Shown here one piece after another: positions 1 to 8,737 of a stretch of 64,000 nucleotides of DNA. The DNA lies in assembly GCF_025943985.1 (NCBI RefSeq), contig NZ_JAPCWE010000001.1:124001-188000 (forward strand), written 5' to 3'. This stretch comes from Anaerorudis cellulosivorans. GTDB taxonomy: Bacteria > Bacteroidota > Bacteroidia > Bacteroidales > Dysgonomonadaceae. A program made the position numbers and the translations under genes. A model generated the notes under the pieces. It was not told where the DNA came from, did no database searches, and saw only the letters and a program-made list of their open reading frames with translations. Within the stretch, counting starts at the first letter, position 1. Each line of letters starts with the position of its first letter.

Positions 1-293
1 CTCAACCGGAGTTAATGAAAAAGTATAACTTTGGAGGGCCGAACACCATATACAGGTGGATGAAATATTTAGGTATTTCAAAGCAGGATTTTGAACAAAT
101 AAAGGAGGATAGAGTTATGACATCAGATAGTTCAAAGAGCCTCAAAGAGCTTGAGTTAGAGCATAAAATCCGCCTATTAGAGGATGAGCTTAATAAAGAA
201 AAGCTTAAAACAGCAGCTCTAAGTACATTGATTGATATCGCAGAGCGGGATTTGAAGATTGACATAAAAAAAAAGCGTGGTGCCAAACCATAA
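1..293 (+). CDS. IS3-family transposase OrfA (3' part)
   Basis: This is the C-terminal part of the helix-turn-helix subunit. The readable start (PELMKKYNFGGPNTIYRWMK) looks like the recognition part of the HTH, in which the protein binds the element's terminal repeats. It is followed by a charged leucine-rich coiled coil, as in IS3/IS150-type OrfA. The reading frame is open at base 1, so the N terminus lies upstream of the window; the ATG at 15 is internal. An A9 run near the 3' end gives the heptamer A AAA AAG at 269-275. A -1 slip there joins this frame to OrfB, so the fusion OrfAB is the expected active transposase. The stop is at 291-293. Confidence 0.75.
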   Translation, partial: QPELMKKYNFGGPNTIYRWMKYLGISKQDFEQIKEDRVMTSDSSKSLKELELEHKIRLLEDELNKEKLKTAALSTLIDIAERDLKIDIKKKRGAKP

Positions 294-300
294 ACACGCT
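269..300 (+). promoter_or_regulatory. Programmed -1 frameshift site (A9 slippery run)
   Basis: Nine A residues at 266-274 followed by G give A AAA AAG in the OrfA frame. Slipping back one base moves ribosomes to the codon starting at 275. That frame then runs without a stop into OrfB. An inverted repeat (AGCGTG at 274-279 with CACGCT at 295-300, or TGGT 278-281 with ACCA 287-290) follows at once and could act as the stimulatory hairpin, although the spacer is shorter than usual. Confidence 0.65.
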
Positions 301-1183
301 GCGCCCATATTACCCGAGATTCAGTCTGGGTGATTTTTGTGAGTTGTTTGGCAAAACAAGGCAAGCGTACTACCGGCGGGAGAAGTATCATTACAAGGAA
401 CAACTGAAAGATGAAATACTCCTTCAACTGGTTTTGAAAGAGCGTACACTGATGCCTAAAATAGGTGCACGTAAGCTCCTGGTCAGATTGGAGCCTCGAC
501 TTCCGGAAGATCTTCTACCGGGGAGAGATAAGTTCTTTGATTTTTTAAGAGAACACCGGTTATTGGTTGGTAAAAAGCGCAGGCGTGTTAGAACCACCTA
601 CAGCAATCATTGGATGCATAAGTACCCCAACCTGATAAATGATTTTACAGCTACCCGCATAAATCAGCTCTGGGTAAGTGACATCACTTATATAGCAACT
701 GCACAAGGGTTCCTGTATTTGAATTTAATCAGCGACGCCTATTCACGTGAGATCATTGGCTGGACTATTGGTGAGACCCTTGAGGCAATGTACACTGTCA
801 GAGCGTTGGAGATGGCTCTAAAACGACTGCCAAGCAACTCGGAAGGGCTAATTCATCATTCAGACAGAGGAATTCAATATTGTTGCTCAGATTATGTAAA
901 AAAGCTCTCAAAACATAAGGTGAGTATCAGTATGACAGAAAATGGAGATCCTCGGGAAAATGCCATTGCAGAGCGTATAAACGGGATTCTAAAAGATGAG
1001 TGGATGAATATGATGCTTTTGATGTCGCCGGAGGATGCAAAAAGGCAACTCAAACGCATAATTATGATTTACAATTGCCACAGACCTCATAGCAGCCTGG
1101 GTATGAAAACGCCAAGAGAGGCGGCTAAATATACAGGAGAATTTAAAAAACACTGGAAAACTTATTATAAAAAAGAGAAGTAA
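275..1183 (+). CDS. IS3-family transposase OrfB (rve integrase core), -1 frame
   Basis: This is the catalytic half of the transposase. The frame is open from the slip site at 275. A TTG at 344 is the first start-like codon, but translation is probably by frameshift fusion with OrfA. The N-terminal part has the HTH_21-like stretch (LFGKTRQAYYRREKYHY). The retroviral-integrase-type core has Asp in WVSDITYI, Asp in HHSDRGIQY and Glu in NAIAERINGILKDE, numbered D113, D174 and E210 from 344. The last two are separated by exactly 35 residues, the DD35E spacing of the IS3 family. The C-terminal YNCHRPHSSLG motif is also typical. No internal stop is seen, so the gene looks intact. Confidence 0.85.
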   Translation, partial: AWCQTINTLRPYYPRFSLGDFCELFGKTRQAYYRREKYHYKEQLKDEILLQLVLKERTLMPKIGARKLLVRLEPRLPEDLLPGRDKFFDFLREHRLLVGKKRRRVRTTYSNHWMHKYPNLINDFTATRINQLWVSDITYIATAQGFLYLNLISDAYSREIIGWTIGETLEAMYTVRALEMALKRLPSNSEGLIHHSDRGIQYCCSDYVKKLSKHKVSISMTENGDPRENAIAERINGILKDEWMNMMLLMSPEDAKRQLKRIIMIYNCHRPHSSLGMKTPREAAKYTGEFKKHWKTYYKKEK

Positions 1184-1206
1184 GTTTCCCGGTTGAATAA
1201 AAAATT

Positions 1207-1230
1207 ATTCTCTATAAATTTATAGAGAAT
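1207..1230. repeat. 24-bp perfect palindrome behind OrfB
   Basis: The two 12-base arms (ATTCTCTATAAA and its complement) form an AT-only-cored hairpin 23 bases after the OrfB stop. It could end transposase transcription or shield the convergent TPR gene. No T-run follows directly, so a terminator role is uncertain. Confidence 0.45.
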
Positions 1231-1300
1231 AATAAATTAAATAATTAATAAAACTGTAAACAAAAATCAGGACGATACAGCGTGTAGAGTCAACCGGGAT

Positions 1301-2728
1301 TTAATATTTGATATTTTTAAAAAGGATTCGATTTTCTCTTGCCTCGTTTAATTGGGCAAGCAATTTTTCCCGTCCATATTTCGAAAAATCGGTGTTCTCG
1401 TTATTGGTGATAAGATTGAGCAATAAACGCAGTTCATCATCGGAAAAACGGCTGATGATTTCATCGAAAGGTTCTTTGGTTCCAATTTCGAAACGGACGA
1501 TCGCCAGTTTGGGTTTTGCTGCCGGGTAGTCGGGATCCAACTCCAAAAGTTGTTCAAGATATTCTGCCGCCTGTTCAAATTTTTCACGAGCCACACTCAC
1601 ATTAGCCAGACGGTCGATGATATTTTCGTTTTCGGGCGATTCCATCGATGCTTTCATGTATGCTGTTTCGGCAGCTGCATAATCTTCATTGTAAAAATCC
1701 AGGTCTCCCTCAAGCATGAAATACTCCCATGAATTTTTCTCGTTTTCGGGAATCTGCTCAAAAATTTCTTGAGCTTTATCGAAATTTTGCTGAACAATAT
1801 AAACGTGTGCCCTTTTCAACAAAATACCTTCAGGACCAAATTTTTTCTCTTTCCGATCGATAATTTTCATCATCTCCTCATACTGTTCCATCACTTCATA
1901 ACCATCCAGCAAAGAATCGTACAAACTTTCGTCATCGGGAGCTTCTTCCAAACATTCTTCAAAAATGCGGAGAGCCTCTTCGACATTATCGTTCATATAA
2001 AGCGAAAGAGCTTTCATTTTTAATGTCGGAATATCCTTTTCGTTGATCGTAAGGGCAAAATCAAAAGCATCCACCGCTTTGTCGTATTCCTCGTTTAAAG
2101 AATACAATTTGCCAAGATTTGTCCATCCGTCGAAAGAATAAGGGTCATTATCGAGCAACTTGTTGTTATATTCGATGGCCTTTTCGAAATTACCTTTCAT
2201 TTCATAGGCATAAGACAGATCATTAAATACATCCATGTCAACTATACCCTGCTTCATGCTTTCTTCAAGAAAGAAGATTGCACGATCGAATTGGTCTATA
2301 TCGTTATACATATATCCTACTTCGGTAAGGAAAGTATAAAGATCGGACTCCGGAATATTTGCCGACATGACCTCATCGATTATTTTGGCCGCCTCGTCAA
2401 ACTTTTTAAGATGCAACAACGATTCGACTTTCAACAACGGGAGTTCTATATCGCCATCATTTGTGATGCGGGACAAATAATCATGAGCTTCCTCATATTT
2501 CTCTAGATAAACCAATTTTTTGGCATATTGCAACATGAGCTCCGAATTTCCGGGATGCATTTTAAGGCCTTCATCAATGACATGTTCTGCTTCGTTATAA
2601 TCTCCCAATTCGACATAATATTGTGCCAATAAAGCAAATTCGTCGGCGTCGAGATAGATTTTTTTACCCAGAGCACGCATTTGTTCGTACTTCTCGATTA
2701 ATGCATCCATGTTTACTTCGTCATCCAT
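1301..2728 (-). CDS. Tetratricopeptide repeat protein
   Basis: A 475-residue protein built almost entirely of tetratricopeptide repeats. About eleven to twelve 34-residue helix pairs run from residue 25 to 430, with recurrent W/Y-x-x-L/G-x-x-Y and A-x-x-x-Y/F-x-x-A patterns (for example WTNLGKLYSLNEEYDKAVDA). No signal peptide or membrane segment is seen, so it is probably a cytoplasmic protein-binding scaffold. The composition is very acidic. It starts 51 bases after the glnS stop on the same strand and may be the last gene of an ettA-to-TPR run. Its 3' side abuts the inferred IS right end. The family is certain, but the partner is not predictable from sequence. Confidence 0.85.
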   Translation of the reverse strand: MDDEVNMDALIEKYEQMRALGKKIYLDADEFALLAQYYVELGDYNEAEHVIDEGLKMHPGNSELMLQYAKKLVYLEKYEEAHDYLSRITNDGDIELPLLKVESLLHLKKFDEAAKIIDEVMSANIPESDLYTFLTEVGYMYNDIDQFDRAIFFLEESMKQGIVDMDVFNDLSYAYEMKGNFEKAIEYNNKLLDNDPYSFDGWTNLGKLYSLNEEYDKAVDAFDFALTINEKDIPTLKMKALSLYMNDNVEEALRIFEECLEEAPDDESLYDSLLDGYEVMEQYEEMMKIIDRKEKKFGPEGILLKRAHVYIVQQNFDKAQEIFEQIPENEKNSWEYFMLEGDLDFYNEDYAAAETAYMKASMESPENENIIDRLANVSVAREKFEQAAEYLEQLLELDPDYPAAKPKLAIVRFEIGTKEPFDEIISRFSDDELRLLLNLITNNENTDFSKYGREKLLAQLNEARENRILFKNIKY

Positions 2729-2779
2729 TTTTTAGTACTCCCTCTATCAAAAGTCAAAAAAGATCGATTAATTTTAAAT

Positions 2780-4480
2780 TCAACGCTGTTTTATCTTACT
2801 CCAGGAATCTTTCAATGCCACCGTACGGTTGAATATTAAATGGTCTTTGGTAGAATCCGGATCGACATTGAAATATCCGATACGCTGAAATTGAAAGCTA
2901 TCAAAAGGTTGAGCATCTTTTAGATACATCTCGATTTTGCAGTTTTTCTTTACAATCAGCGAATTGGGATTCAACAATTCTTTAAAATCTTTGTCCTTCT
3001 CTTCTCCGGGATTCTCTGCCAAAAACAACCGGTCAAACAAACGCACTTCGGCATCCAAACTGTGAGGTACCGACACCCAGTGTATGGTACCCTTAACCTT
3101 GCGGTTTGCGTTGGGCATGCCGCTTCGCGTAGTCGGATCATATTCGGCATAAACTTCAACCACATTCCCGTTCTCATCCTTTTTACAACCGGTACATTTC
3201 ACGATGTATGCATTTTTCAAACGCACTTCGTTTCCGGGTGTGAGACGGAAATACTTCTTTGGGGGATTTTCCATAAAGTCGTCTCGCTCAATCCACAGTT
3301 CTCTGCTAAACATTACCTCGCGAGTTCCCATGGTCTCATCCTCGGGATTGTTAACAGCCGTTACCGTTTCCTCTTTCCCTTCAGGATAATTGGTAATGAT
3401 AAGCTTAATCGGATCAAGAACACCCGAAACTCGAATATCTTTTTTGTTGAGGTCTTCGCGAATACTGTGTTCCAAGAGCGAAACATCGATGATTGCTTCG
3501 TATCTGGTATAACCGATATCATCAATAAAATTGCGGATGGATTGAGGCGTATATCCCCTGCGTCGCAAACCGCAAAGTGTTGGCATACGGGGATCATCCC
3601 AACCGCTCACTCTTTTTTCCTGCACCAACTGCAAAAGTTTGCGTTTGCTCATCACCGTATAGGTCATGTTTAACCGATTAAACTCGATCTGTCGTGGACG
3701 ATAATCTCCATCGGCTAATTGATCGATAAACCAGTCGTAGAGGGGACGATGGGGTACAAATTCCAGGGTACACAACGAATGAGTAACTCCTTCGAAATAA
3801 TCGCACTGTCCGTGTGCAAAGTCGTACATGGGATAAGCTTTCCATTTTGTTCCCGTACGGTGATGCGGTAAATGAATGATGCGGTACATAATGGGATCGC
3901 GCAGGTGCATATTGGGTGAGGACATATCGATTTTGGCGCGCAGTACCATTTTTCCTTCGGGAATTTCCCCCGAATTCATTTTATAAAACAATTCGAGCGA
4001 TTCTTCCACCGGGCGATCGCGATACGGACTGTTTATGCCGGGCTGCGTCGGAGTACCTTTCTGTTTGGCAATTTCCTCGGCCGACTGTTCATCTACATAC
4101 GCCTTACCTTCTTTAATCAGTTTCACGGCAAAATCCCAAAGCTGCTGAAAATAATCGGAAGCATAATAGACATTTTCCCACTGAAAACCAAGCCATCGAA
4201 TATCTTCCATAATGGAATCCACATACTCGACATCTTCTTTCACAGGGTTTGTATCGTCGAATCGAAGGTTGCAAATACCGCCATATTTCTCGGCAATGCC
4301 AAAATCAAGACAGATTGCCTTTGCATGTCCGATATGCAGATAACCATTGGGTTCAGGCGGAAATCGGGTTTGAACACGACCGCCATTTTTGCCTTCTCGT
4401 AAATCATTCTCTACAATTTCTTCAATAAAATTGAGGCTTTTTTTATTCTCCTTCAACTTGGAATTTTCTGTAAATGACAT
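2780..4480 (-). CDS. glnS: Glutaminyl-tRNA synthetase
   Basis: A class I aminoacyl-tRNA synthetase that charges tRNA-Gln with glutamine. The Rossmann catalytic domain carries the HIGH signature in EPNGYLHIGHAKA and the KMSKS-type loop as VMSKRK. The C-terminal beta-barrel anticodon-binding domains follow (through ...VDPDSTKDHLIFNRTVALKDSW). The length is 566 residues, normal for GlnRS. I chose the ATG at 4478-4480 (MSFTENSK...). An in-frame start at 4540 would overlap tsaD and add a 20-residue leader not typical of the family. The start lies 17 bases after the tsaD stop, so co-transcription is likely. Confidence 0.93.
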   Translation of the reverse strand: MSFTENSKLKENKKSLNFIEEIVENDLREGKNGGRVQTRFPPEPNGYLHIGHAKAICLDFGIAEKYGGICNLRFDDTNPVKEDVEYVDSIMEDIRWLGFQWENVYYASDYFQQLWDFAVKLIKEGKAYVDEQSAEEIAKQKGTPTQPGINSPYRDRPVEESLELFYKMNSGEIPEGKMVLRAKIDMSSPNMHLRDPIMYRIIHLPHHRTGTKWKAYPMYDFAHGQCDYFEGVTHSLCTLEFVPHRPLYDWFIDQLADGDYRPRQIEFNRLNMTYTVMSKRKLLQLVQEKRVSGWDDPRMPTLCGLRRRGYTPQSIRNFIDDIGYTRYEAIIDVSLLEHSIREDLNKKDIRVSGVLDPIKLIITNYPEGKEETVTAVNNPEDETMGTREVMFSRELWIERDDFMENPPKKYFRLTPGNEVRLKNAYIVKCTGCKKDENGNVVEVYAEYDPTTRSGMPNANRKVKGTIHWVSVPHSLDAEVRLFDRLFLAENPGEEKDKDFKELLNPNSLIVKKNCKIEMYLKDAQPFDSFQFQRIGYFNVDPDSTKDHLIFNRTVALKDSWSKIKQR

Positions 4481-4497
4481 GGATATGTATTTAATTA

Positions 4498-5529
4498 TTA
4501 TATTGCCACTCTTGCGTATGGTGCCACATCGGGACTGCAAAAATCATTATCGAGATATTTGTAGTATCCGGTTATAGCTACCATAGCTGCATTATCGGTA
4601 GTATAAGAAAATTTCGGAATATGAATTTTCCAGTGATATTTTTTTGCATATTTTTCAAAAGCATCACGCAAACCGGAGTTCGCCGAAACACCACCGGCAA
4701 CGGCAACTTCCTTAATATGTAAATCCTTGGCTGCATGATATAATTTATCCATCAAAATATCGATAATCGTTTTTTGCAACGATGCACATAAGTCCGCCCT
4801 GTTTTTTTCGATAAATTCGGAATCGGTTTTTAAGCTGTCTCGCAAAAAATACAAAAACGATGTTTTCAATCCGCTGAAACTGTAGTCGTATCCCCCAACA
4901 TGAGGTTTACTGAAAACGAATTTTTGAGGATCCCCTTGTTTGGCAAGTCTGTCTACCACAGGTCCTCCGGGATAACCCAATCCCATTACTTTGGCACATT
5001 TATCGAATGCTTCACCGGCAGCATCGTCGATGGTCTGCCCGATAATCTCCATATTGTTGTACGATTTTACAAGGATAATCTGCGAATTTCCCCCTGAAAC
5101 CAACAAACAAAGGAACGGAAAATCGGGTTGTGAGTCATCCTCTTCGCTTTCCTTAATGAAATGAGCCAGCACATGCGCCTGCAAATGATTGACATCGATC
5201 ATGGGAATATGTAATGCCGTAGAAAACCCTTTCGCAAAGGATGTTCCCACCAGCAACGAACCCAATAAGCCGGGTCCACGGGTAAAAGCAATCGCCGAAA
5301 GTTCGTCCTTCGACACCCCCGCCTGTTTCAATGCATCGTGTACCACCGGAATAATATTTTGTTGGTGTGCACGCGATGCCAATTCGGGAACAACACCTCC
5401 GTATCGTTCGTGCACCGACTGATTGGCAATTACGTTCGACAATATTACTCCATCACGGATAACTGCAGCCGAAGTATCATCGCATGAAGATTCAATTCCT
5501 AAAATGACAATTCTTTTTTCATTCCGCAT
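4498..5529 (-). CDS. tsaD: tRNA N6-threonylcarbamoyladenosine transferase TsaD
   Basis: The ASKHA-fold Kae1/TsaD protein transfers threonylcarbamoyl to A37 of ANN-decoding tRNAs, together with TsaB and TsaE. The N terminus reads GIESSCDDTSAAVI, the classic start of the family. The metal-binding pair is in VNHLQAHVLAHF. The nucleotide-binding motifs LLVSGGNSQI and VAGGVSANSGLR are present. The length (343) is normal. The gene sits between the outer-membrane barrel gene (60-bp gap) and glnS (17-bp gap), both on the same strand. A -7-like box at 5538-5545 would give it a promoter with almost no leader. Confidence 0.95.
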   Translation of the reverse strand: MRNEKRIVILGIESSCDDTSAAVIRDGVILSNVIANQSVHERYGGVVPELASRAHQQNIIPVVHDALKQAGVSKDELSAIAFTRGPGLLGSLLVGTSFAKGFSTALHIPMIDVNHLQAHVLAHFIKESEEDDSQPDFPFLCLLVSGGNSQIILVKSYNNMEIIGQTIDDAAGEAFDKCAKVMGLGYPGGPVVDRLAKQGDPQKFVFSKPHVGGYDYSFSGLKTSFLYFLRDSLKTDSEFIEKNRADLCASLQKTIIDILMDKLYHAAKDLHIKEVAVAGGVSANSGLRDAFEKYAKKYHWKIHIPKFSYTTDNAAMVAITGYYKYLDNDFCSPDVAPYARVAI

Positions 5530-5537
5530 AGCAAATA

Positions 5538-5545
5538 CAAAGGTA
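5538..5545 (-). promoter_or_regulatory. Possible -7 box (TACCTTTG) for tsaD
   Basis: The minus strand reads TACCTTTG, matching the Bacteroidota -7 consensus TAnnTTTG. It lies just 9 bases before the ATG, so transcription from here would begin at or next to the start codon. No convincing -33 element is seen. Confidence 0.3.
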
Positions 5546-5589
5546 AGTGAAAAAATGGAAATATTCAGCGCTTTCTTATCTTCATTTTA

Positions 5590-6996
5590 TCAGAAACTTA
5601 CATCCAACCGAAAGCTCCCCCGAATAGCATGAGGATTATTACGATAAGTAAAACGGTGAACATATTCCACACGAAAAAAACCCATCACATTAATGGCCCC
5701 TACAGAAGCTTCGATATAGGGTGTTTTTTTCATGACAGAAGTTACTTCCGGAAAAATAAAAAGCCCGTTTTCAAGCGTCGGTATATTTTTATCGCTTAAC
5801 TTGCTGTACGCCATTCGAAAAGTAATCAACTCTTTCGTTCCCCATTTTTTTAAGACAGGCACCCGATAGAGCAACCATTGATTCCCTATAAAAGTAGCAC
5901 GTAGCGTATATTGTTCGTCTCCTGCAAATTCGATAGCCGGTGTACAATAAAACGCGCTGTTTTCGATCGGATTTCTATTGTGTTGATTGGGATAAAGCAA
6001 TAGAGGAAAAGGTATAGTCCCTTTAATTTTCTGAACGCCCGCCGACACATCGATCCGACCGTAATCGCCAATGACAAAACGTTCCTGCACGGTGGCTTCA
6101 GCTCTGGCATATGAGAAACTACCACCTAAAAAGCCATTCAATCCTTTGGTGTAGGACACCGTGAAGATAGGTTTACCGTAAGTCAACAAGAGTCGCTTTC
6201 TGCGATATTGATAATACGTTTCGGCAGGGGTATAACGAAGCAGTATCCCTACTTCGCCGGTTTTTAAATTCTCGTGCGAAATCGACTCATTATCGGCTCC
6301 GATGCTTGTGAAAGAAAAACCGTCTCCCGGCATAACGGTAGAAGTGCGAATCCATGTTTGCCAGGCAAAACCCCACAACGTTTCTTTTTCATAACGCAAT
6401 TCGGCAAAATTCCGGTAAGCTGTAGCACCTTCGGAACGTTTGTACATATACAGCACGGCATCGTTCGACGAACGTGGATGCAACTCTGCAAAGGGATAAA
6501 TGTCGTTTTCGTAAAGGATGGAAAGGTTATTTTTAGGAAATTCGTCTTCACAATAGATCGGCTTGTTGAACGACCAGGTTGCTTCGCCTCTGTATTTCAC
6601 TTTCTCATCCCTGAAACCGTAAGCCATATACCCCTTGAGGAACAGATGCGGATGAAATCGTGCCGTCGATGCAAAGCCTGCTCTCAGTCGAAATCCTTCC
6701 AGCCGATTATAAGCAGGGATGGTTTGAATACGCCCGAAATCGAAAGCATTGGTTTGCGGATCTCCCAAAGGAAACCAATCATCCAAGACCAAATTAACCA
6801 ACGTATCTGCCAGGTATAGGATCGGCATAAATCTTTCTCCCACCTTTACCGGGAACCTGCCCACCAAATCGACAGAGGGATTTTGTTGAATTTGATAAAC
6901 AGAATCGTCAGCTGCACTTTCCCCGGATAGGATTTGACCGGACACAAAGGTAATCCATGACAAATAAAGAGCAACGGCTAATCCTATCCTTTTCAT
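5590..6996 (-). CDS. Outer-membrane beta-barrel protein, DUF5686-like C-terminal half only
   Basis: A 468-residue exported protein with a signal peptide (MKRIGLAVALYLSWITFVSG). The body is rich in alternating aromatic/polar strands and ends with the terminal pattern ...IRGSFRLDVSF, typical of outer-membrane barrels. The stretch YNRLEGFRLRAGFA followed by HPHLFLKGYMAYGFRD resembles the barrel part of DUF5686-family proteins, which are usually much longer and carry N-terminal domains. Because this protein has its own signal peptide, it looks like a genuine short form and not a truncated remnant. It lies 10 bases downstream of ettA and upstream of tsaD. The function of the family is unknown. The barrel call is firm; the family assignment is from remembered pattern. 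Confidence 0.7.
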   Translation of the reverse strand: MKRIGLAVALYLSWITFVSGQILSGESAADDSVYQIQQNPSVDLVGRFPVKVGERFMPILYLADTLVNLVLDDWFPLGDPQTNAFDFGRIQTIPAYNRLEGFRLRAGFASTARFHPHLFLKGYMAYGFRDEKVKYRGEATWSFNKPIYCEDEFPKNNLSILYENDIYPFAELHPRSSNDAVLYMYKRSEGATAYRNFAELRYEKETLWGFAWQTWIRTSTVMPGDGFSFTSIGADNESISHENLKTGEVGILLRYTPAETYYQYRRKRLLLTYGKPIFTVSYTKGLNGFLGGSFSYARAEATVQERFVIGDYGRIDVSAGVQKIKGTIPFPLLLYPNQHNRNPIENSAFYCTPAIEFAGDEQYTLRATFIGNQWLLYRVPVLKKWGTKELITFRMAYSKLSDKNIPTLENGLFIFPEVTSVMKKTPYIEASVGAINVMGFFRVEYVHRFTYRNNPHAIRGSFRLDVSF

Positions 6997-7006
6997 CTGA
7001 TGACAA

Positions 7007-8686
7007 TTAAAATTTGCGGTAACGGATTCTTTTGGGCTCTACATTACCAAGCCGCATCTTTTTGTTTTCTTCGTATTCGCTGTATGAACCTTCAAAATAA
7101 AATACTTCGGAATTGCCTTCAAAAGCAAGAATATGCGTGCAGATACGATCGAGAAACCAGCGGTCGTGTGAAATCACGACGGCACATCCTGCAAAGTTTT
7201 CGAGTCCTTCTTCCAAGGCTCGGAGGGTATTGACATCGATATCGTTGGTAGGCTCATCGAGTAGTAACACGTTTGCACCCGCTTTGAGCGTTAATGCCAA
7301 GTGCAATCGGTTTCGCTCTCCGCCGGAGAGAACGCCACAGCGTTTTTCCTGATCGGCTCCGGTAAAATTAAATCGCGCAAGGTAGGCCCGGGCATTGACT
7401 TCCTTCCCACCTAAGCGAACAAATTCCGATCCGTCCGAAACAACTTCATATACCGTTTTTTCCGGATGGATAGCCGCATGCTGCTGGTCAACATATGCTG
7501 TGACAACGGTTTCCCCTATTTCGAACAATCCCTTGTCGGGCTTCTCTATCCCTTGTATAAGGCGGAAAAGCGTTGTTTTTCCTGCACCATTAGGACCAAT
7601 AACACCCACAATACCATTTGGAGGAAGCACAAAATTCAAATCGTTAAACAATACCTTGTCGCCATATGCTTTTGCAACATGATGTGCTTCAATCACTTTG
7701 TTTCCCAGACGGGGTCCATTGGGGATAAAAATTTCCAGTTTTTCTTCCCGCTCTTTCTGATCTTGATTCAATAATTGTTCATACGAATTTAATCGGGCTT
7801 TTCCTTTAGCATGCCTTGCCTTTGGGGACATACGTATCCACTCCAATTCCCTTTCTAATGTTTTACGACGTCTTCCGGCTTGTTTTTCTTCCATTTCAAG
7901 CCGTTTGGTTTTTTGTTCCAACCACGAAGTGTAATTTCCTTTCCAAGGTATGCCTTCTCCTCGATCCAACTCGAGAATCCAACCGGCTACATGATCGAGA
8001 AAATAGCGGTCGTGGGTTACACAAATGACCGTCCCTTTATATTGTTGCAGATGCTGTTCCAGCCAATCGATGGATTCGGCATCGAGATGATTGGTAGGCT
8101 CATCGAGCAGCAAGACATCGGGCTCCTGCAACAACAGCCTGCAAAGTGCCACCCGTCGCCGCTCACCTCCCGAAAGTTCGCTCACTAGCTGATCCTCGGG
8201 TGGACATCGCAACGCATCCATTGCCCTTTCCAAACGATTATCGATATTCCATCCGTCTGCAGCATCCAGTTTATCCTGTATTTCGGCCTGACGTGCAAAC
8301 AAAGCATTCATCTTGTCCTCGTTTTCGTAATATTCCGGCAAACCGAATTTTGTATTGATATCTTCATATTCGGCCAACAGGTCAATAACGGATTGTACCC
8401 CTTCGCGTACCACATCGATAACGGTTTTATCGGGATCGAGTTTCGGATCTTGCTCAAGATAACCTACCGAAAAACTTTTATCGGAAACAACTTCTCCTTG
8501 ATATTCCTTTTCGATGCCGGCAATAATTTTCAGCAAAGTGGATTTCCCCGAGCCATTAAGTCCGATGATACCAATTTTAGCTCCATAGAAAAAAGAAAGA
8601 TAGATATCTTTTAATACCTGTTTATGAGGTGGATAGGTTTTACTTACACCTACCATCGAAAAAATAATCTTTTTATCGTCTGTCAT
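7007..8686 (-). CDS. ettA: ABC-F translation factor, energy-dependent translational throttle EttA
   Basis: A soluble tandem-ATPase ABC-F protein of 559 residues with no membrane segment. Proteins of this type bind the ribosomal E site and gate the first elongation steps according to ATP/ADP. Domain 1 has Walker A GLNGSGKST, signature LSGGERRRVALC and Walker B LLLDEPTNHLDAES. The charged linker helix pair follows (about residues 240-310). Domain 2 has GPNGAGKTT, LSGGERNRLHLA and LLLDEPTNDIDVNT. The length and the short arm fit EttA better than antibiotic-resistance ABC-F subtypes. It is likely the first gene of the minus-strand run towards glnS; a -7-like box is at 8730-8737. Confidence 0.92.
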   Translation of the reverse strand: MTDDKKIIFSMVGVSKTYPPHKQVLKDIYLSFFYGAKIGIIGLNGSGKSTLLKIIAGIEKEYQGEVVSDKSFSVGYLEQDPKLDPDKTVIDVVREGVQSVIDLLAEYEDINTKFGLPEYYENEDKMNALFARQAEIQDKLDAADGWNIDNRLERAMDALRCPPEDQLVSELSGGERRRVALCRLLLQEPDVLLLDEPTNHLDAESIDWLEQHLQQYKGTVICVTHDRYFLDHVAGWILELDRGEGIPWKGNYTSWLEQKTKRLEMEEKQAGRRRKTLERELEWIRMSPKARHAKGKARLNSYEQLLNQDQKEREEKLEIFIPNGPRLGNKVIEAHHVAKAYGDKVLFNDLNFVLPPNGIVGVIGPNGAGKTTLFRLIQGIEKPDKGLFEIGETVVTAYVDQQHAAIHPEKTVYEVVSDGSEFVRLGGKEVNARAYLARFNFTGADQEKRCGVLSGGERNRLHLALTLKAGANVLLLDEPTNDIDVNTLRALEEGLENFAGCAVVISHDRWFLDRICTHILAFEGNSEVFYFEGSYSEYEENKKMRLGNVEPKRIRYRKF

Positions 8687-8729
8687 AAAATTTTAGAATA
8701 ATTACAAGCGCTATATAAAAATTTTTGCG

Positions 8730-8737
8730 CAAAGATA
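8730..8737 (-). promoter_or_regulatory. Putative -7 box (TATCTTTG) for ettA
   Basis: TATCTTTG on the minus strand matches TAnnTTTG and would give a leader of roughly 35-40 bases before the ettA ATG. A weak -33-like TTTCG lies about 19 bases further upstream (8757-8761). Confidence 0.45.

Larger units (their letters stand above)
1..1292 (+). mobile_element. IS3-family insertion sequence, left end outside window
   Basis: The element comprises the tail of OrfA, an OrfB with a DD(35)E triad in the -1 frame, and an AT-rich tail. The OrfA frame is open through base 1, so the left terminal repeat is not visible. The right end is inferred at about 1292, where the sequence closes with ...TCA, as IS3-family ends do (reverse complement starts TGACTCTACACG). 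This cannot be confirmed without the left end. The inferred end lies only 8 bases from the stop codon of the minus-strand TPR gene, so insertion spared that coding sequence but replaced its natural downstream region. Confidence 0.75.

Noticed and set aside
1-16. TCAACCGG...TTAAT at 2-16 similar to 1290-1305, as possible IS direct repeats
   Set aside because: The left copy lies inside the OrfA coding frame and encodes a normal part of the helix-turn-helix, so the match is probably chance.
3062-3673. A 203-codon plus-strand open frame
   Set aside because: Antisense to glnS, with no signal, motif or ribosome-binding context.
4481-4540. Upstream extension of glnS to 4540
   Set aside because: It would overlap the end of tsaD and add residues without family similarity; the ATG at 4480 fits known GlnRS starts.
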